A stretch of 64,000 nt of DNA from contig NZ_BAFT02000113.1 of the NCBI RefSeq assembly GCF_000308475.2, forward strand, positions 122,159 through 186,158, written 5' to 3'. Below are positions 24,272-31,911 of the stretch, one piece after another. Made by a program: the position numbers and the translations under genes. Source of the stretch: Nocardia brasiliensis NBRC 14402. Lineage in GTDB: Bacteria; Actinomycetota; Actinomycetes; Mycobacteriales; Mycobacteriaceae. How positions within the stretch are numbered: the first letter of the stretch is position 1; every line of letters starts with the position of its first letter. The notes under the pieces are model-generated. The model searched no databases and was not told where the DNA came from. It was given only the letters and a program-made list of their open reading frames with translations.

Positions 24272-24362
24272 GCCGCGTCCGCCGAGCGACCCACCGAAAG
24301 ACCCGCTGGGCGTGGTGGAGATCGTCGGCGCGATCGGGCACTTCGGCACCTGATCCGGTGGC

Positions 24363-24899
24363 ATGATCTGCGGGATGACGGCTCCGGTGGCCGACGATGT
24401 CGTTCGCGAGGTCGTGCGGGACGCGATTCGGTCGGTGTGGAAGAACTGTCCTGATCTGATCGAGAACGGGGCGCACGCGCGAACGGTGGTGGCGCACATC
24501 GCCGCAGCGCTCAACCTACGGTTGGCGACGTGGTCCGGGTTGTGGCGGGCCGACGTCGACTACAACCTCTTCCACGAGCGCGGGTTGCAGGTCATCCGGG
24601 AGCGCTACCTGCGTGTGCCGGATGCCCGCGCCGAACACGTCTGCCCGAACCTGATCGTGCACGACCCACGCGGCGGTGGCCCCGACCACCGCCTGCTTGT
24701 CCTGGAAGCCGAAAAGGGCAGCGGCACAACGCCGCACCGTGAATACGCCTACCGCAAACTCCAGGGCTTCCTCGAACAATTCGACTACCACCAGGCCGTC
24801 TACCTCGAATACGACGCCTCCACCCGCCCCCGCCTCGAATGGCTCGTCCCCTTCATCTCCCACCCCGCCCCCACCCTCCCGCCCGGCGAAGAGCTCTGA
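24363..24899 (+). CDS. Hypothetical protein, PD-(D/E)XK nuclease-like with altered active site
   Basis: A 178-residue protein. The core Y-N-L-F...C-P-N-L-I-V-H-D...L-L-V-L-E-A-E-K (about residues 67-122) has the layout of a widespread uncharacterised family whose usual form is Y-N-R...Y-P-D-I-I-V-H...L-L-V-I-E-I-K-K, thought to have the PD-(D/E)XK nuclease fold. Here the catalytic aspartate position is asparagine and the lysine position is glutamate, so catalysis by the normal mechanism is doubtful. It stands between a TA pair and a toxin remnant. Start at the ATG at 24363, with a second ATG at 24375 possible. Fold assignment is by eye. Confidence 0.55.
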   Translation: MICGMTAPVADDVVREVVRDAIRSVWKNCPDLIENGAHARTVVAHIAAALNLRLATWSGLWRADVDYNLFHERGLQVIRERYLRVPDARAEHVCPNLIVHDPRGGGPDHRLLVLEAEKGSGTTPHREYAYRKLQGFLEQFDYHQAVYLEYDASTRPRLEWLVPFISHPAPTLPPGEEL

Positions 24900-25309
24900 A
24901 TCAGTCCCACCAGGCCATCAACACTCCGGTGCGGTACGGCCAACTTCCGATCGTGCTTCTGGGCGCGATAGTCGGCAAAGCGCTGCTCTGCCAACGGGAT
25001 CGCGTCGTCGTACCAGTGTGACCACCGTCCGGCCTTGTCACCCGCAACCAGGATGATGGCTTCGCGATCCGGATCGAATACGAACAGGATGCGTATTTCC
25101 GAGTGTCCGCGGGAGCCAGGTCTGAGTTCCTTCAGATTGCGCAGCCGGCTGTGTTCGAGGGTGTCGACGAGGGGTCTGCCGAGCGCAGGACCGACGGCAG
25201 CTAGTCGGTCCAGCGCCTGCTCGACCAAGGCGGCCGTCACTGGATCGGATTCGCACAGCTTCATGAACCAGATATCGACCGGCTAGAGAAGTGTGAGTTC
25301 CCAGGTCAC
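24800..25309 (-). pseudogene. HigB/RelE-type toxin gene interrupted by an amber codon; antitoxin absent
   Basis: Reading on the minus strand from GTG 25309, the frame gives V-T-W-E-L-T-L-L, then TAG at 25285-25283, then P-V-D-I-W-F-M-K-L-C-E-S-D-P-V-T-A-A-L-V and on through L-R-N-L-K-E-L-R-P-G-S and I-L-F-V-F-D-P-D-R-E-A-I-I-L-V-A-G-D-K. That is the full outline of the Gp49-like HigB toxin family, so the stop splits an otherwise continuous gene. An internal ATG at 25264 could still give 154 residues lacking the first strand. The family normally ends near L-A-E-Q-R-F-A-D-Y; here about 50 more residues overlap the neighbouring gene, and no HigA antitoxin follows. Confidence 0.65.
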
Positions 25310-25320
25310 CCGTGCAATAT

Positions 25321-25337
25321 GACATAGGGCTTATGTC
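25321..25337. promoter_or_regulatory. Inverted repeat upstream of the toxin remnant
   Basis: GACATA and TATGTC flank a 5-nt centre, 12 nt upstream of the minus-strand GTG at 25309. On the minus strand CATATT lies 6 nt before that GTG, a possible -10 of a leaderless message. The palindrome would fit a TA autorepressor operator. Confidence 0.4.
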
Positions 25338-25749
25338 GATGAGGGTTGACCGGCGTGCTGCTGTCCGTGCACCGCGACGGCACGGTCCGGGACGTCGGAA
25401 ATCGGGGGAGGTGAAGCGTTTGCGCAGCCTGTCCGGCCGGACTCGGTAGTGGCTGAAGCGTGACCAGAAGTTTACTTCGGGGGGAATAGTTTCTGTGAGA
25501 ATATTTTCAGCTGATGGGGTTTGGCTGTGGGTGGGCGGGTACTGCGGCTGGTGGCCTCAGCCGAAATGTGTTCCCTCCGTTGTTGAAAGCGAGCCGCTTC
25601 ATGACCGACCACCAGATCTTCGATCTCGGTGACTTCACCACGCCGCACATCGCGATCTCGCGGGGTCACGGTCGAAAGGGGGCGCGCGCTGCCGCCGTCC
25701 TAGCGGAGCTATCGAGAAGGCCTGGCGGACCGTCCTGAGCGGGCGGGTC
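25338..25749. other. Gap of about 410 bp without a convincing intact gene
   Basis: No full gene is supported. At 25601 an ATG opens M-T-D-H-Q-I-F-D-L-G-D-F, which resembles the N-terminus of homoserine acetyltransferase-like alpha/beta hydrolases, but similarity stops after about twelve residues; it may be a gene fragment. The rest shows nothing I can name. Base composition is locally more A/T rich (about 25465-25515) than in the flanking genes. Confidence 0.4.
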
Positions 25750-25893
25750 ATGGAATGCATTGTCGCGGCGGTGCTCGGCCCGCTGCTGTTGGCGGGCATC
25801 GTGGTGCTCGCGGTCTGGGACGACGTGCGCGACCGGGGCGACGACTATCCGGAGCATGCGGCGGACCGGGACCGGGACCGACCCCGTCATTGA
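25750..25893 (+). CDS. Possible small single-span membrane protein
   Basis: A 47-residue frame: M-E-C-I, then a hydrophobic stretch (about residues 4-23, V-A-A-V-L-G-P-L-L-L-A-G-I-V-V-L-A-V-W), then a charged tail rich in aspartate and arginine. No family recognised. There is no clear ribosome site, and the frame is open further upstream without a good start, so it may be part of a decayed gene. It ends just before the quinone oxidoreductase promoter region. Confidence 0.3.
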   Translation: MECIVAAVLGPLLLAGIVVLAVWDDVRDRGDDYPEHAADRDRDRPRH

Positions 25894-25895
25894 CA

Positions 25896-25909
25896 TGAAC
25901 TAATGTTCA
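25896..25909. promoter_or_regulatory. Palindrome upstream of the quinone oxidoreductase gene
   Basis: TGAAC-TAAT-GTTCA, a perfect 5-bp inverted repeat about 47 nt before the GTG start. A possible operator; no regulator gene is adjacent. Confidence 0.3.
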
Positions 25910-25956
25910 GGTTGCACGCTGTCTTCGACGAGTAGTCGAACTGCCGAGGAGGCATT

Positions 25957-26922
25957 GTGCACGCCGTAGTCCTACACGCTTTCGGTCCCGCGGAGAACCT
26001 GCGCTACGAGACGGTCCCGGACCCGATTCCCGGCCCCGGGCAGGTGCGTATCGAGGTGCGCGCGGCCGGCGTGCATTTGATCGAAACGGCGATGCGCGAG
26101 GGTCTTCCGATCGGCCCACCGCTGCCGGCACTACCTGCGATCTTCGGCGGCGAGGTGGCCGGTGTCGTCGAGTCCGTCGGCCCGGGCGTCGCCGGCGACT
26201 GGGTCGGCGTCCCGGTGGTGACGTCGCGGAGCGCGTCCGGCGGATACGCCGAGCTTGCGGTCGCGGAAGTGCCGATGCTGCACCGGATTCCGGCCGAACT
26301 CGATTTCGGGTCGGCGGTCGCCATGATCGTCACCGGTACCACCACGGTCGAAGTGCTCGACATCGCCGAACTCACTGCCGATGATGTGGTGCTGGTGCAT
26401 TCGGCGGCGGGCGGGATCGGCAGACTGCTCGTGCAGCATGCGCGCTATCTCGGTGCCCGAGTAGTCGGCGCGGCGGGCGGTGCGGCGAAGGTCGCTGCGG
26501 TAGACGCACTCGGAGCCGATCTAGCCGTCGACTACAACGAGCCGGGCTGGGTCGACGAAGTCCGGCGGGCGGTCGGCAGCGTGACGGTCGTCCTGGACGG
26601 CGTGCAAGGTGAAAAAGGTCGGGCGGCAATAGATCTGCTCAGTACGGGCGGCCGATACCTCACCTACGGCAATGCCTCACGCGGGACCTTCGCGCCCGAT
26701 GTGGAAAAGCTTCGGGAACAGGGCATCACGTACATCGATGCCTTGGCGTTGTTGCTGGCCAAGCCTCGACAGGTCCGCGTCGAGGAGGAACGCGCCCTGG
26801 CCGCCGCGGCACAAGGACGCATGGTGCCTGCGGTGCAAGCGTTCCCACTGGCCCGAGCCGCCGCCGCGCATGCCGCGCTCGAACAGCGCGCGACTACCGG
26901 CAAAGTGGTGCTGGAGTCCTGA
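25957..26922 (+). CDS. Zinc-independent MDR oxidoreductase (NADPH:quinone reductase-like)
   Basis: A 321-residue medium-chain dehydrogenase/reductase. The N-terminal GroES-like half contains G-E-V-A-G-V-V-E-S-V-G-P-G; the nucleotide site is S-A-A-G-G-I-G-R-L-L-V-Q-H-A at 149-162, where A-A-G-G-I-G is typical of NADPH-dependent quinone oxidoreductases. The cysteine/histidine zinc ligands of alcohol dehydrogenases are absent. It probably reduces quinones or enones in the cytosol. GTG start with GAGGAGG upstream. Stands alone between a small ORF and the glycerophosphodiesterase gene. Confidence 0.85.
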   Translation: MHAVVLHAFGPAENLRYETVPDPIPGPGQVRIEVRAAGVHLIETAMREGLPIGPPLPALPAIFGGEVAGVVESVGPGVAGDWVGVPVVTSRSASGGYAELAVAEVPMLHRIPAELDFGSAVAMIVTGTTTVEVLDIAELTADDVVLVHSAAGGIGRLLVQHARYLGARVVGAAGGAAKVAAVDALGADLAVDYNEPGWVDEVRRAVGSVTVVLDGVQGEKGRAAIDLLSTGGRYLTYGNASRGTFAPDVEKLREQGITYIDALALLLAKPRQVRVEEERALAAAAQGRMVPAVQAFPLARAAAAHAALEQRATTGKVVLES

Positions 26923-26981
26923 TCGGCAGACATTCATCCGGTTGTCACCGCGGTGTGGCCGGCGACGGCCATGATGGACGG

Positions 26982-28043
26982 ATGCGGCATGTGTGTGCGG
27001 TATCGGTGGTGCTGGCCCTGTTCGCCGGTGTGCCGGCGGCAGGCCCCGCCACCGCCGACGGCCCGGGTCACCAGTTCGATCTGCAGGCGCACCGGGGTGG
27101 TGCGGCCCTGGTCGTGGAGAACACCCTGCCCGCCTTCGCGAACGCGCTGGAACTCGGCGTCAGCACCCTGGAACTGGATGTGCAGATCACCGCGGACGGC
27201 TACCCGGTGGTGACCCACGATCGAGATCCCAACCCGGACAAATGCATCGACACGCTGCCTGCCTTTCTCGGTGACCCGAAGTTCCCGTATGTGCCCGGCA
27301 CCAGATACATCCGTGACCTGACCTTGGCGCAGGTACGGACGATCGACTGCGGCACACAGCGTTTGGCCGCCTTTCCGGATCAGCGCACCGCGCCGGGTGC
27401 GCGCATGCCTTTGCTGTCCGAGGTTTTCGACCTGGTACGCAGCTATCACGCCGACGATGTGCGGTTGAACATCGAGACGAAGGTGGAGGCGGGCGCGCCG
27501 GAGCAGACCGCTCCGCGTGAGCAGTTCGTGCAGGTCGTCGCGGCCGAGGTGCATCGCGCGCACATCGAAAGTCAGGTCACCATCCAGAGTTTCGACTGGG
27601 GTGCGTTGATGCGCATGCGGGAGGTGGCTCCGGAGCTGCCGCTCGTCGCTCTCACGAACGGTCAGCAGTTCCTGCAAGCGGGCCAAGCGGGCGCCTCACC
27701 GTGGCTGGGCGGCCTGGACATCGACGACTTCCCGGGCTCGCTCCAGCGGCAGTATGTCGCCGCCGCAGCATCTTTCGGCGCCGATGCCGTGTCCCCGGTG
27801 CACGGCGACCCGCAGAGCGGCAGTATCGAAGATCCGGCTTACCAGCCGTTCACCACCGACGACCTGGTCGACGCCGCGCACCGGCACGGCATGCGTGTCA
27901 TTCCGTGGACGGTGGACGACCGGCCGACTATAACGGCTCTGCTCGACCTCGGCATAGACGGCCTGATCACCAACCGCCCGGACCTGTTGCGCGCCATCCT
28001 CGCCGAACGGGGCTACGAACTGCCGACGCCGCGGCACCGGTAA
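26982..28043 (+). CDS. Secreted glycerophosphodiester phosphodiesterase
   Basis: A 353-residue GDPD-family enzyme that releases glycerol-3-phosphate from glycerophosphodiesters. Catalytic residues are visible: H37-R38 in Q-A-H-R-G-G, E46-N47-T48, and E64/D66 in L-E-L-D-V; the C-terminal I-P-W-T-V-D-D motif completes the TIM barrel. The ATG at 26982 gives a signal peptide (M-R-H-V-C-A then a hydrophobic run ending A-T-A-D, cleavage about residue 26), so the enzyme acts outside the membrane; a GTG at 26955 would bury it. The large insert between the ELD motif and the next strand is normal for GlpQ-like members. Confidence 0.9.
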   Translation: MRHVCAVSVVLALFAGVPAAGPATADGPGHQFDLQAHRGGAALVVENTLPAFANALELGVSTLELDVQITADGYPVVTHDRDPNPDKCIDTLPAFLGDPKFPYVPGTRYIRDLTLAQVRTIDCGTQRLAAFPDQRTAPGARMPLLSEVFDLVRSYHADDVRLNIETKVEAGAPEQTAPREQFVQVVAAEVHRAHIESQVTIQSFDWGALMRMREVAPELPLVALTNGQQFLQAGQAGASPWLGGLDIDDFPGSLQRQYVAAAASFGADAVSPVHGDPQSGSIEDPAYQPFTTDDLVDAAHRHGMRVIPWTVDDRPTITALLDLGIDGLITNRPDLLRAILAERGYELPTPRHR

Positions 28044-28156
28044 CCGGTACGCGGTGAAACTACGTCGTAGACAATCGCTACACCGTAGACAACCCCCACG
28101 CCGCCGGGGTATGTAAATAGAACACGTTTCAGTTCTGGAGTTCGGCGGGAGATGCG

Positions 28157-28627
28157 ATGGACAGCGCGGCCATGGGGGAGTTGGTGATGGCGGGATTCCA
28201 GAAGTTGGGGTTCATCCAGTTCACGGGGATCGAAGGCGTCGAGTTCGATGCCGGTCGCAACGTGGTGCGCATGACGCCGCGCGAGGAACATCTGAACCAC
28301 AACGGTGACTTGCACGCCGCGGTGCTGTTCGGGCTGGCCGAGACCGCGGCGATGGGTGCGTCGGTGTCCGGGATCGTCGACCTGATGGGCGAGACCTTCA
28401 TCGTGGCCAGGGACGGGCGGATCGAATACCGGGCCCGCGCCAAAGGCGATGCGGGACCGTTTCTCGCCACCTCCGAAGTCTCCGGCGACACCTTGCAGCG
28501 GGTGCGCGCGGATATCGCCGCCAAGGTGGCGATCGAGCTGGAGGTGCCGGTGAACATCACCGACACCTCCGGAACGTCCGTCGCCACAGCGGCATTCACC
28601 GCGGTGATCCGGCCCCGCCGCCAGTAG
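28157..28627 (+). CDS. Hotdog-fold thioesterase-like protein (PaaI/DUF4442 type)
   Basis: A 156-residue hotdog protein. The segment N-H-N-G-D-L-H-A-A-V-L-F-G-L-A-E (about residues 48-63) matches the central helix and catalytic acid region of acyl-CoA thioesterases of the PaaI/DUF4442 group, where N/H-G-x-H precedes an acidic residue at the start of the helix. It may hydrolyse an acyl-CoA; the substrate is unknown. Transcribed alone and convergent with the aldo/keto reductase gene 13 bp away. Confidence 0.72.
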   Translation: MDSAAMGELVMAGFQKLGFIQFTGIEGVEFDAGRNVVRMTPREEHLNHNGDLHAAVLFGLAETAAMGASVSGIVDLMGETFIVARDGRIEYRARAKGDAGPFLATSEVSGDTLQRVRADIAAKVAIELEVPVNITDTSGTSVATAAFTAVIRPRRQ

Positions 28628-28640
28628 TCGGCGGGCGCAC

Positions 28641-29651
28641 TCACCGTTCGCTGTCCAGCATGGCCATCTGTTCCGACGCATAACGGGTACCCGCGATCCG
28701 ATCTACGGGCACGGCGGCCTCGATGGTGGCCAGCTCGTCCTCGGTGAGCGAGATCTCGAGCGCGCCGACGGCCTCGGTCCAGCGTTCACGACGCCGCGCG
28801 CCGATGATCGGCACGATGTCCGCGCCGCGGGTCAGCGCCCAGGCGATGGCCAGCTGAGCCACCGAAACCCCTTTGACTGTGGCGATCTCGGCGAGCGCGG
28901 CCACGAGTTCCAGGTTCCGGTCGAGGTTTTCGCCCTGGAACCGCGGGCTGTGCGCTCGGAAATCGTTGGCCGCGAAGGTGGTTCCGGCCTGTACCGAGTT
29001 GCTCAGCAGCCCGCGCGACAGCACACCGTAGGCGGTGACGCCGATGCCCAATTCCCGGCAGACCGGCAGGATCTCGGCTTCGATGCCCCGCGAGATCAGC
29101 GAGTACTCGATTTGCAGGTCGGTGATCGGGTGTACGGCGGCGGCCCGTCGGATGGTGTCCGCGCCCACCTCGGACAGTCCCACCTGCCGGACATATCCGG
29201 CCTCGATGAGTTCGCCGATCGCGCCGACCGTGTCCTCGATCGGCACGTTCGGGTCCAGGCGAGTGGGACGATAGATGTCGACGTAGTCGACGCCGAGTCG
29301 CTGCAGACTGTAGGTCAGGAAGTTGCGCAGGGCCGCGGGCCGGGTGTCCACCCCGCCCCAGGTGCCGCCCGGTCCGCGCAGCCCGCCGAACTTCACGCTG
29401 AGCACGATGTCCTCGCGCGGCCGCGCCGCGATGGCCTTGCCGATCAGTAGCTCGTTGTGGCCCGCGCCGTAGAAGTCGCCGGTGTCGATCAGGTTCGCGC
29501 CTGCATCGAGCGCGGCGTGGATGGTGGCGGTGGACTCGGCGTCGTCGGTGGCGCCATACATACCGGACATGCCCATCGCACCGAGCCCGATCCGGCTCAC
29601 GGTGGGGCCGCCCTTACCGAGCTGAACTGTGGGAATCTTAGCTGTCGTCAT
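28641..29651 (-). CDS. Aldo/keto reductase
   Basis: A 336-residue AKR TIM-barrel protein. D-T-G-D-F-Y-G-A-G-H-N-E (about residues 56-67) holds the catalytic aspartate and tyrosine, S-V-K-F-G-G the lysine, and the cofactor end has P-I-I-G-A-R-R. In the strand that normally ends with a catalytic histidine the sequence is I-Y-R-P-T-R-L-D-P-N, a variant seen in a pyridoxal-reductase-like AKR subgroup. It uses NADPH to reduce carbonyls. It is divergent from an MmyB-type regulator, a common arrangement in which the regulator controls the oxidoreductase. Confidence 0.88.
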   Translation of the reverse strand: MTTAKIPTVQLGKGGPTVSRIGLGAMGMSGMYGATDDAESTATIHAALDAGANLIDTGDFYGAGHNELLIGKAIAARPREDIVLSVKFGGLRGPGGTWGGVDTRPAALRNFLTYSLQRLGVDYVDIYRPTRLDPNVPIEDTVGAIGELIEAGYVRQVGLSEVGADTIRRAAAVHPITDLQIEYSLISRGIEAEILPVCRELGIGVTAYGVLSRGLLSNSVQAGTTFAANDFRAHSPRFQGENLDRNLELVAALAEIATVKGVSVAQLAIAWALTRGADIVPIIGARRRERWTEAVGALEISLTEDELATIEAAVPVDRIAGTRYASEQMAMLDSER

Positions 29652-29701
29652 GGCACCAGCCTGAACCTACCGCCCGATGCGCACCAGAGACGGGCGATCG
29701 G

Positions 29702-29716
29702 GGGATCGCCGATCCC
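29702..29716. promoter_or_regulatory. Palindrome in the AKR / MmyB-regulator divergent promoter
   Basis: GGGATCG-C-CGATCCC is a perfect 7-bp inverted repeat centred in the 100-bp space between the divergent genes. It is the natural operator candidate for the neighbouring regulator. Confidence 0.45.
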
Positions 29717-29751
29717 TGGTTGCGCCGGCCGTTTCGGGGGACAGTGGTGGC

Positions 29752-30608
29752 ATGGACCGCACCGAGCTCGCCGACTTCCTGCGCCGCCGCCGTGAGCAGC
29801 TGACGCCCGCGGAGGTGGGTTTGCCACCCGGTGTCCGGCGGCGCACACCCGGCCTGCGCCGGGACGAGGTAGCCCTGTTGGCGGGCATGTCCACGGACTA
29901 CTACACCCGGTTGGAGCAAGCGCGGGGGCCGCGGCCGTCCACCCAGGTGCTGGCGGCGCTGGCTCGCGCCTGCGCTTCAGCAGCGACGAACGCGACCACC
30001 TCTACCACCTGTGCGGTCACGCCGCGCCGTCGCGCGAGCAGCACGACAGGCATGTCGGTCCCGGCCTGATGCATCTGCTGGCGAAACTGGACGACACGGC
30101 CGCCACCGTGGTGACCGATCTCGGCGAGGTGCTGGTGCAGAACCGTATGCACACCCTGCTGGTCGGCGACCACGGCACGCGCAAGGGGTGGGATCGGTAC
30201 TACGCCTACCGCTGGTTCACCGATCCTGATTCGCGCGCCGTGTTCCCGGCGCCGGACTGGGATCGGCTGAGTCGTAAGCATGTCGCCGATCTGCGCGCGA
30301 CCGCTGCCCGCCGGGCGGGCGACGCCGATGTCGCCGAGTTCATCGCCGTCTTACGTTCGGCGAGCACAGAATTCGATCGGCTGTGGGACGAACACGAAGT
30401 GGCGGTGCGTCTTTCGGACACCAAGCGCATCCTGCATCCGCAAGTGGGTCTGATCGAAACGGTCTGCGAAACACTGCTCACGCCCAATGCCGCGCAACGG
30501 CTCCTGGTCTACCTGCCGCGTCCGGGTACCGACGCCGCCGACAAGCTGGACCTGCTGCGGGTCATCGGCACCCAGCAACTCGCCGAACTCCCGGATACCG
30601 CGCTCTGA
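29752..30608 (+). pseudogene. MmyB-type XRE regulator with a one-base frameshift
   Basis: From ATG 29752 the first frame gives an XRE helix-turn-helix (L-R-R-D-E-V-A-L-L-A-G-M-S-T-D-Y-Y-T-R-L-E-Q) and then A-A-L-A-R-A. The family continuation (L-R-F-S-S-D-E-R-D-H-L-Y-H-L-C-G-H) is found in another frame from 29970, followed by the MmyB ligand-binding domain to 30608. Restoring one base near 29968 would give a normal 285-residue protein. As written, the first frame ends at 30069 and the second could restart at the ATG at 30069. The break lies in a run of alternating C and G, so a sequencing error is possible. These regulators usually control the divergent oxidoreductase. Confidence 0.75.
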
Positions 30609-30614
30609 CGGTGC

Positions 30615-31256
30615 TCAAGGTGCGCCGGAGGCGTAGTCCATCGCCGCGTCGATCGCGGGCTGGCCGCCTGCCATGGCCAGGCCCGCCGCCGCGCCGATCG
30701 CGGCGCCGAGCACCGTCGTGATCGGCACCGTGATGAAGTCGAGCACGAACAGACCGAGCGGGAAGCCGAGCACGAAGCCGACCGCGGCGCCGATTCCCGC
30801 CCCTGCCAATACGATCGGCATGTTCTTCTCCACCTCGGCGAAGAACCGCTCCTGGGCACTGACATCGCGCAGCGGCACGTCCGACAGACCGACCGGGTCG
30901 ATCACGAGGCGGTGTCCGGCGTCCTCGACCACGGGCCGCAGTTCGACCCGCCGGTCGCCGACGCGCAGCGCCATCGGCAGTGCGGCAACGACATTGCCGT
31001 CGCGATCGCTGAGTGTGACCACCCGTCCGTCGCGGATCACGTCGAAACGGCCGTCCGCGATGGTCGTGACGGCGGCCCGCCGGTCCGGGGACGCCGCGAC
31101 CTGGTAGGCGATGTCTTGGAAGATGCCGCGCACATCGAGCGGTCCGTCGGGCGTGTCGGCGGGATCCGCGTAGACGGTGCCCGCGGTGAGGACGGTGGCC
31201 ACCATGGCCGACATCGTCGTCGCGGAGATTGTCGCGGAGATTCTGGAGATGCTCAT
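30615..31256 (-). CDS. Hypothetical secreted/membrane protein
   Basis: A 213-residue protein with an N-terminal signal peptide (hydrophobic to about residue 30, ending V-Y-A-D-P-A). The middle part has short beta-type segments (F-D-V-I-R-D-G-R-V-V-T-L-S-D-R-D-G). From about residue 145 there are two glycine/alanine-rich hydrophobic stretches (A-G-A-G-I-G-A-A-V-G-F-V-L-G; V-L-G-A-A-I-G-A-A-A-G-L-A-M-A-G-G), which look like glycine-zipper membrane segments. I do not recognise a named family; similar proteins occur widely in Nocardia. It may sit in or pass the envelope. Convergent with the MmyB gene 6 bp away. Confidence 0.7.
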   Translation of the reverse strand: MSISRISATISATTMSAMVATVLTAGTVYADPADTPDGPLDVRGIFQDIAYQVAASPDRRAAVTTIADGRFDVIRDGRVVTLSDRDGNVVAALPMALRVGDRRVELRPVVEDAGHRLVIDPVGLSDVPLRDVSAQERFFAEVEKNMPIVLAGAGIGAAVGFVLGFPLGLFVLDFITVPITTVLGAAIGAAAGLAMAGGQPAIDAAMDYASGAP

Positions 31257-31356
31257 CGTGCTCTTTCCTGGCGCTGCCCCCTGCGCGGTGTTCGATCGGG
31301 CACGATACCCGCTGCGGTCCCGTAGCTGAAGGGCCTCGAGCGCAACGCAACTCGGT

Positions 31357-31827
31357 TCAGCGCGGTAGCTGCTCGCTGAGCCTGCGCAGATAACCGGCGA
31401 ATCGCTTGCGGTCGGCGTCGTCCCAGTCCGCGGTGAGGTCGGCGAAGACCTGGCGTTGCCAGACGTGGGCTTCGGTGAGCAACTGTTCGCCGTCGCCGGT
31501 CAACGCGAGGGAGGTCTTGCGGCGGTCGTGCGTGGCGGCGGCGCGGGCGAGGTAGCCCGCCGCGGTGGCATCGCGCACCATCCGGCTCGCGCCCGAATGG
31601 TCAAGTCCGAGTTGGTGTGCCACGGTGCCGATGGTGGCCTCGCCGCCCAGTTCGACGGTCGCCGCGACCGCCTCGACCACCTGTACATGCTGGGCGCTGC
31701 GCAATTCGTCGGGCAGCTCCGCCGAGGTCCGGTTGATCCAGCGCCGGGACCAGAATCGCACCAGCCGGAACAGTGCGGGCCCGCCGTCGGTGGTGCTTCC
31801 GGTGCGTTCGATCGCCCTTCTGCTCAT
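31357..31827 (-). CDS. MarR-family transcriptional regulator
   Basis: A 156-residue winged-helix regulator. The recognition region G-T-V-A-H-Q-L-G-L-D-H-S-G-A-S-R-M-V-R-D (about residues 63-82) and the wing (A-A-A-T-H-D-R-R-K-T-S-L-A-L-T-G-D-G) are typical of MarR. Such dimers repress their own and adjacent promoters until a small ligand binds. It is divergent from a VOC-family gene, and two matching palindromes lie between the two genes, so it most likely controls both. Confidence 0.88.
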   Translation of the reverse strand: MSRRAIERTGSTTDGGPALFRLVRFWSRRWINRTSAELPDELRSAQHVQVVEAVAATVELGGEATIGTVAHQLGLDHSGASRMVRDATAAGYLARAAATHDRRKTSLALTGDGEQLLTEAHVWQRQVFADLTADWDDADRKRFAGYLRRLSEQLPR

Positions 31828-31856
31828 GCCCCCAGCCTAGCTCGCAGCTATCAGTC

Positions 31857-31896
31857 GTATGCGTATCGCATGTATATTCGTATGCATATCGCATAC
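31857..31896. promoter_or_regulatory. Two tandem MarR-type operators
   Basis: GTATGC-ATATC-GCATAC at 31880-31896 is a perfect 17-bp palindrome, and GTATGC-GTATC-GCATGT at 31857-31873 is a near copy, 23 bp away. Both lie between the divergent MarR and VOC genes and probably bind the MarR dimer on neighbouring turns of the helix. Confidence 0.75.
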
Positions 31897-31911
31897 TTAT
31901 CGGAGGTAGCC

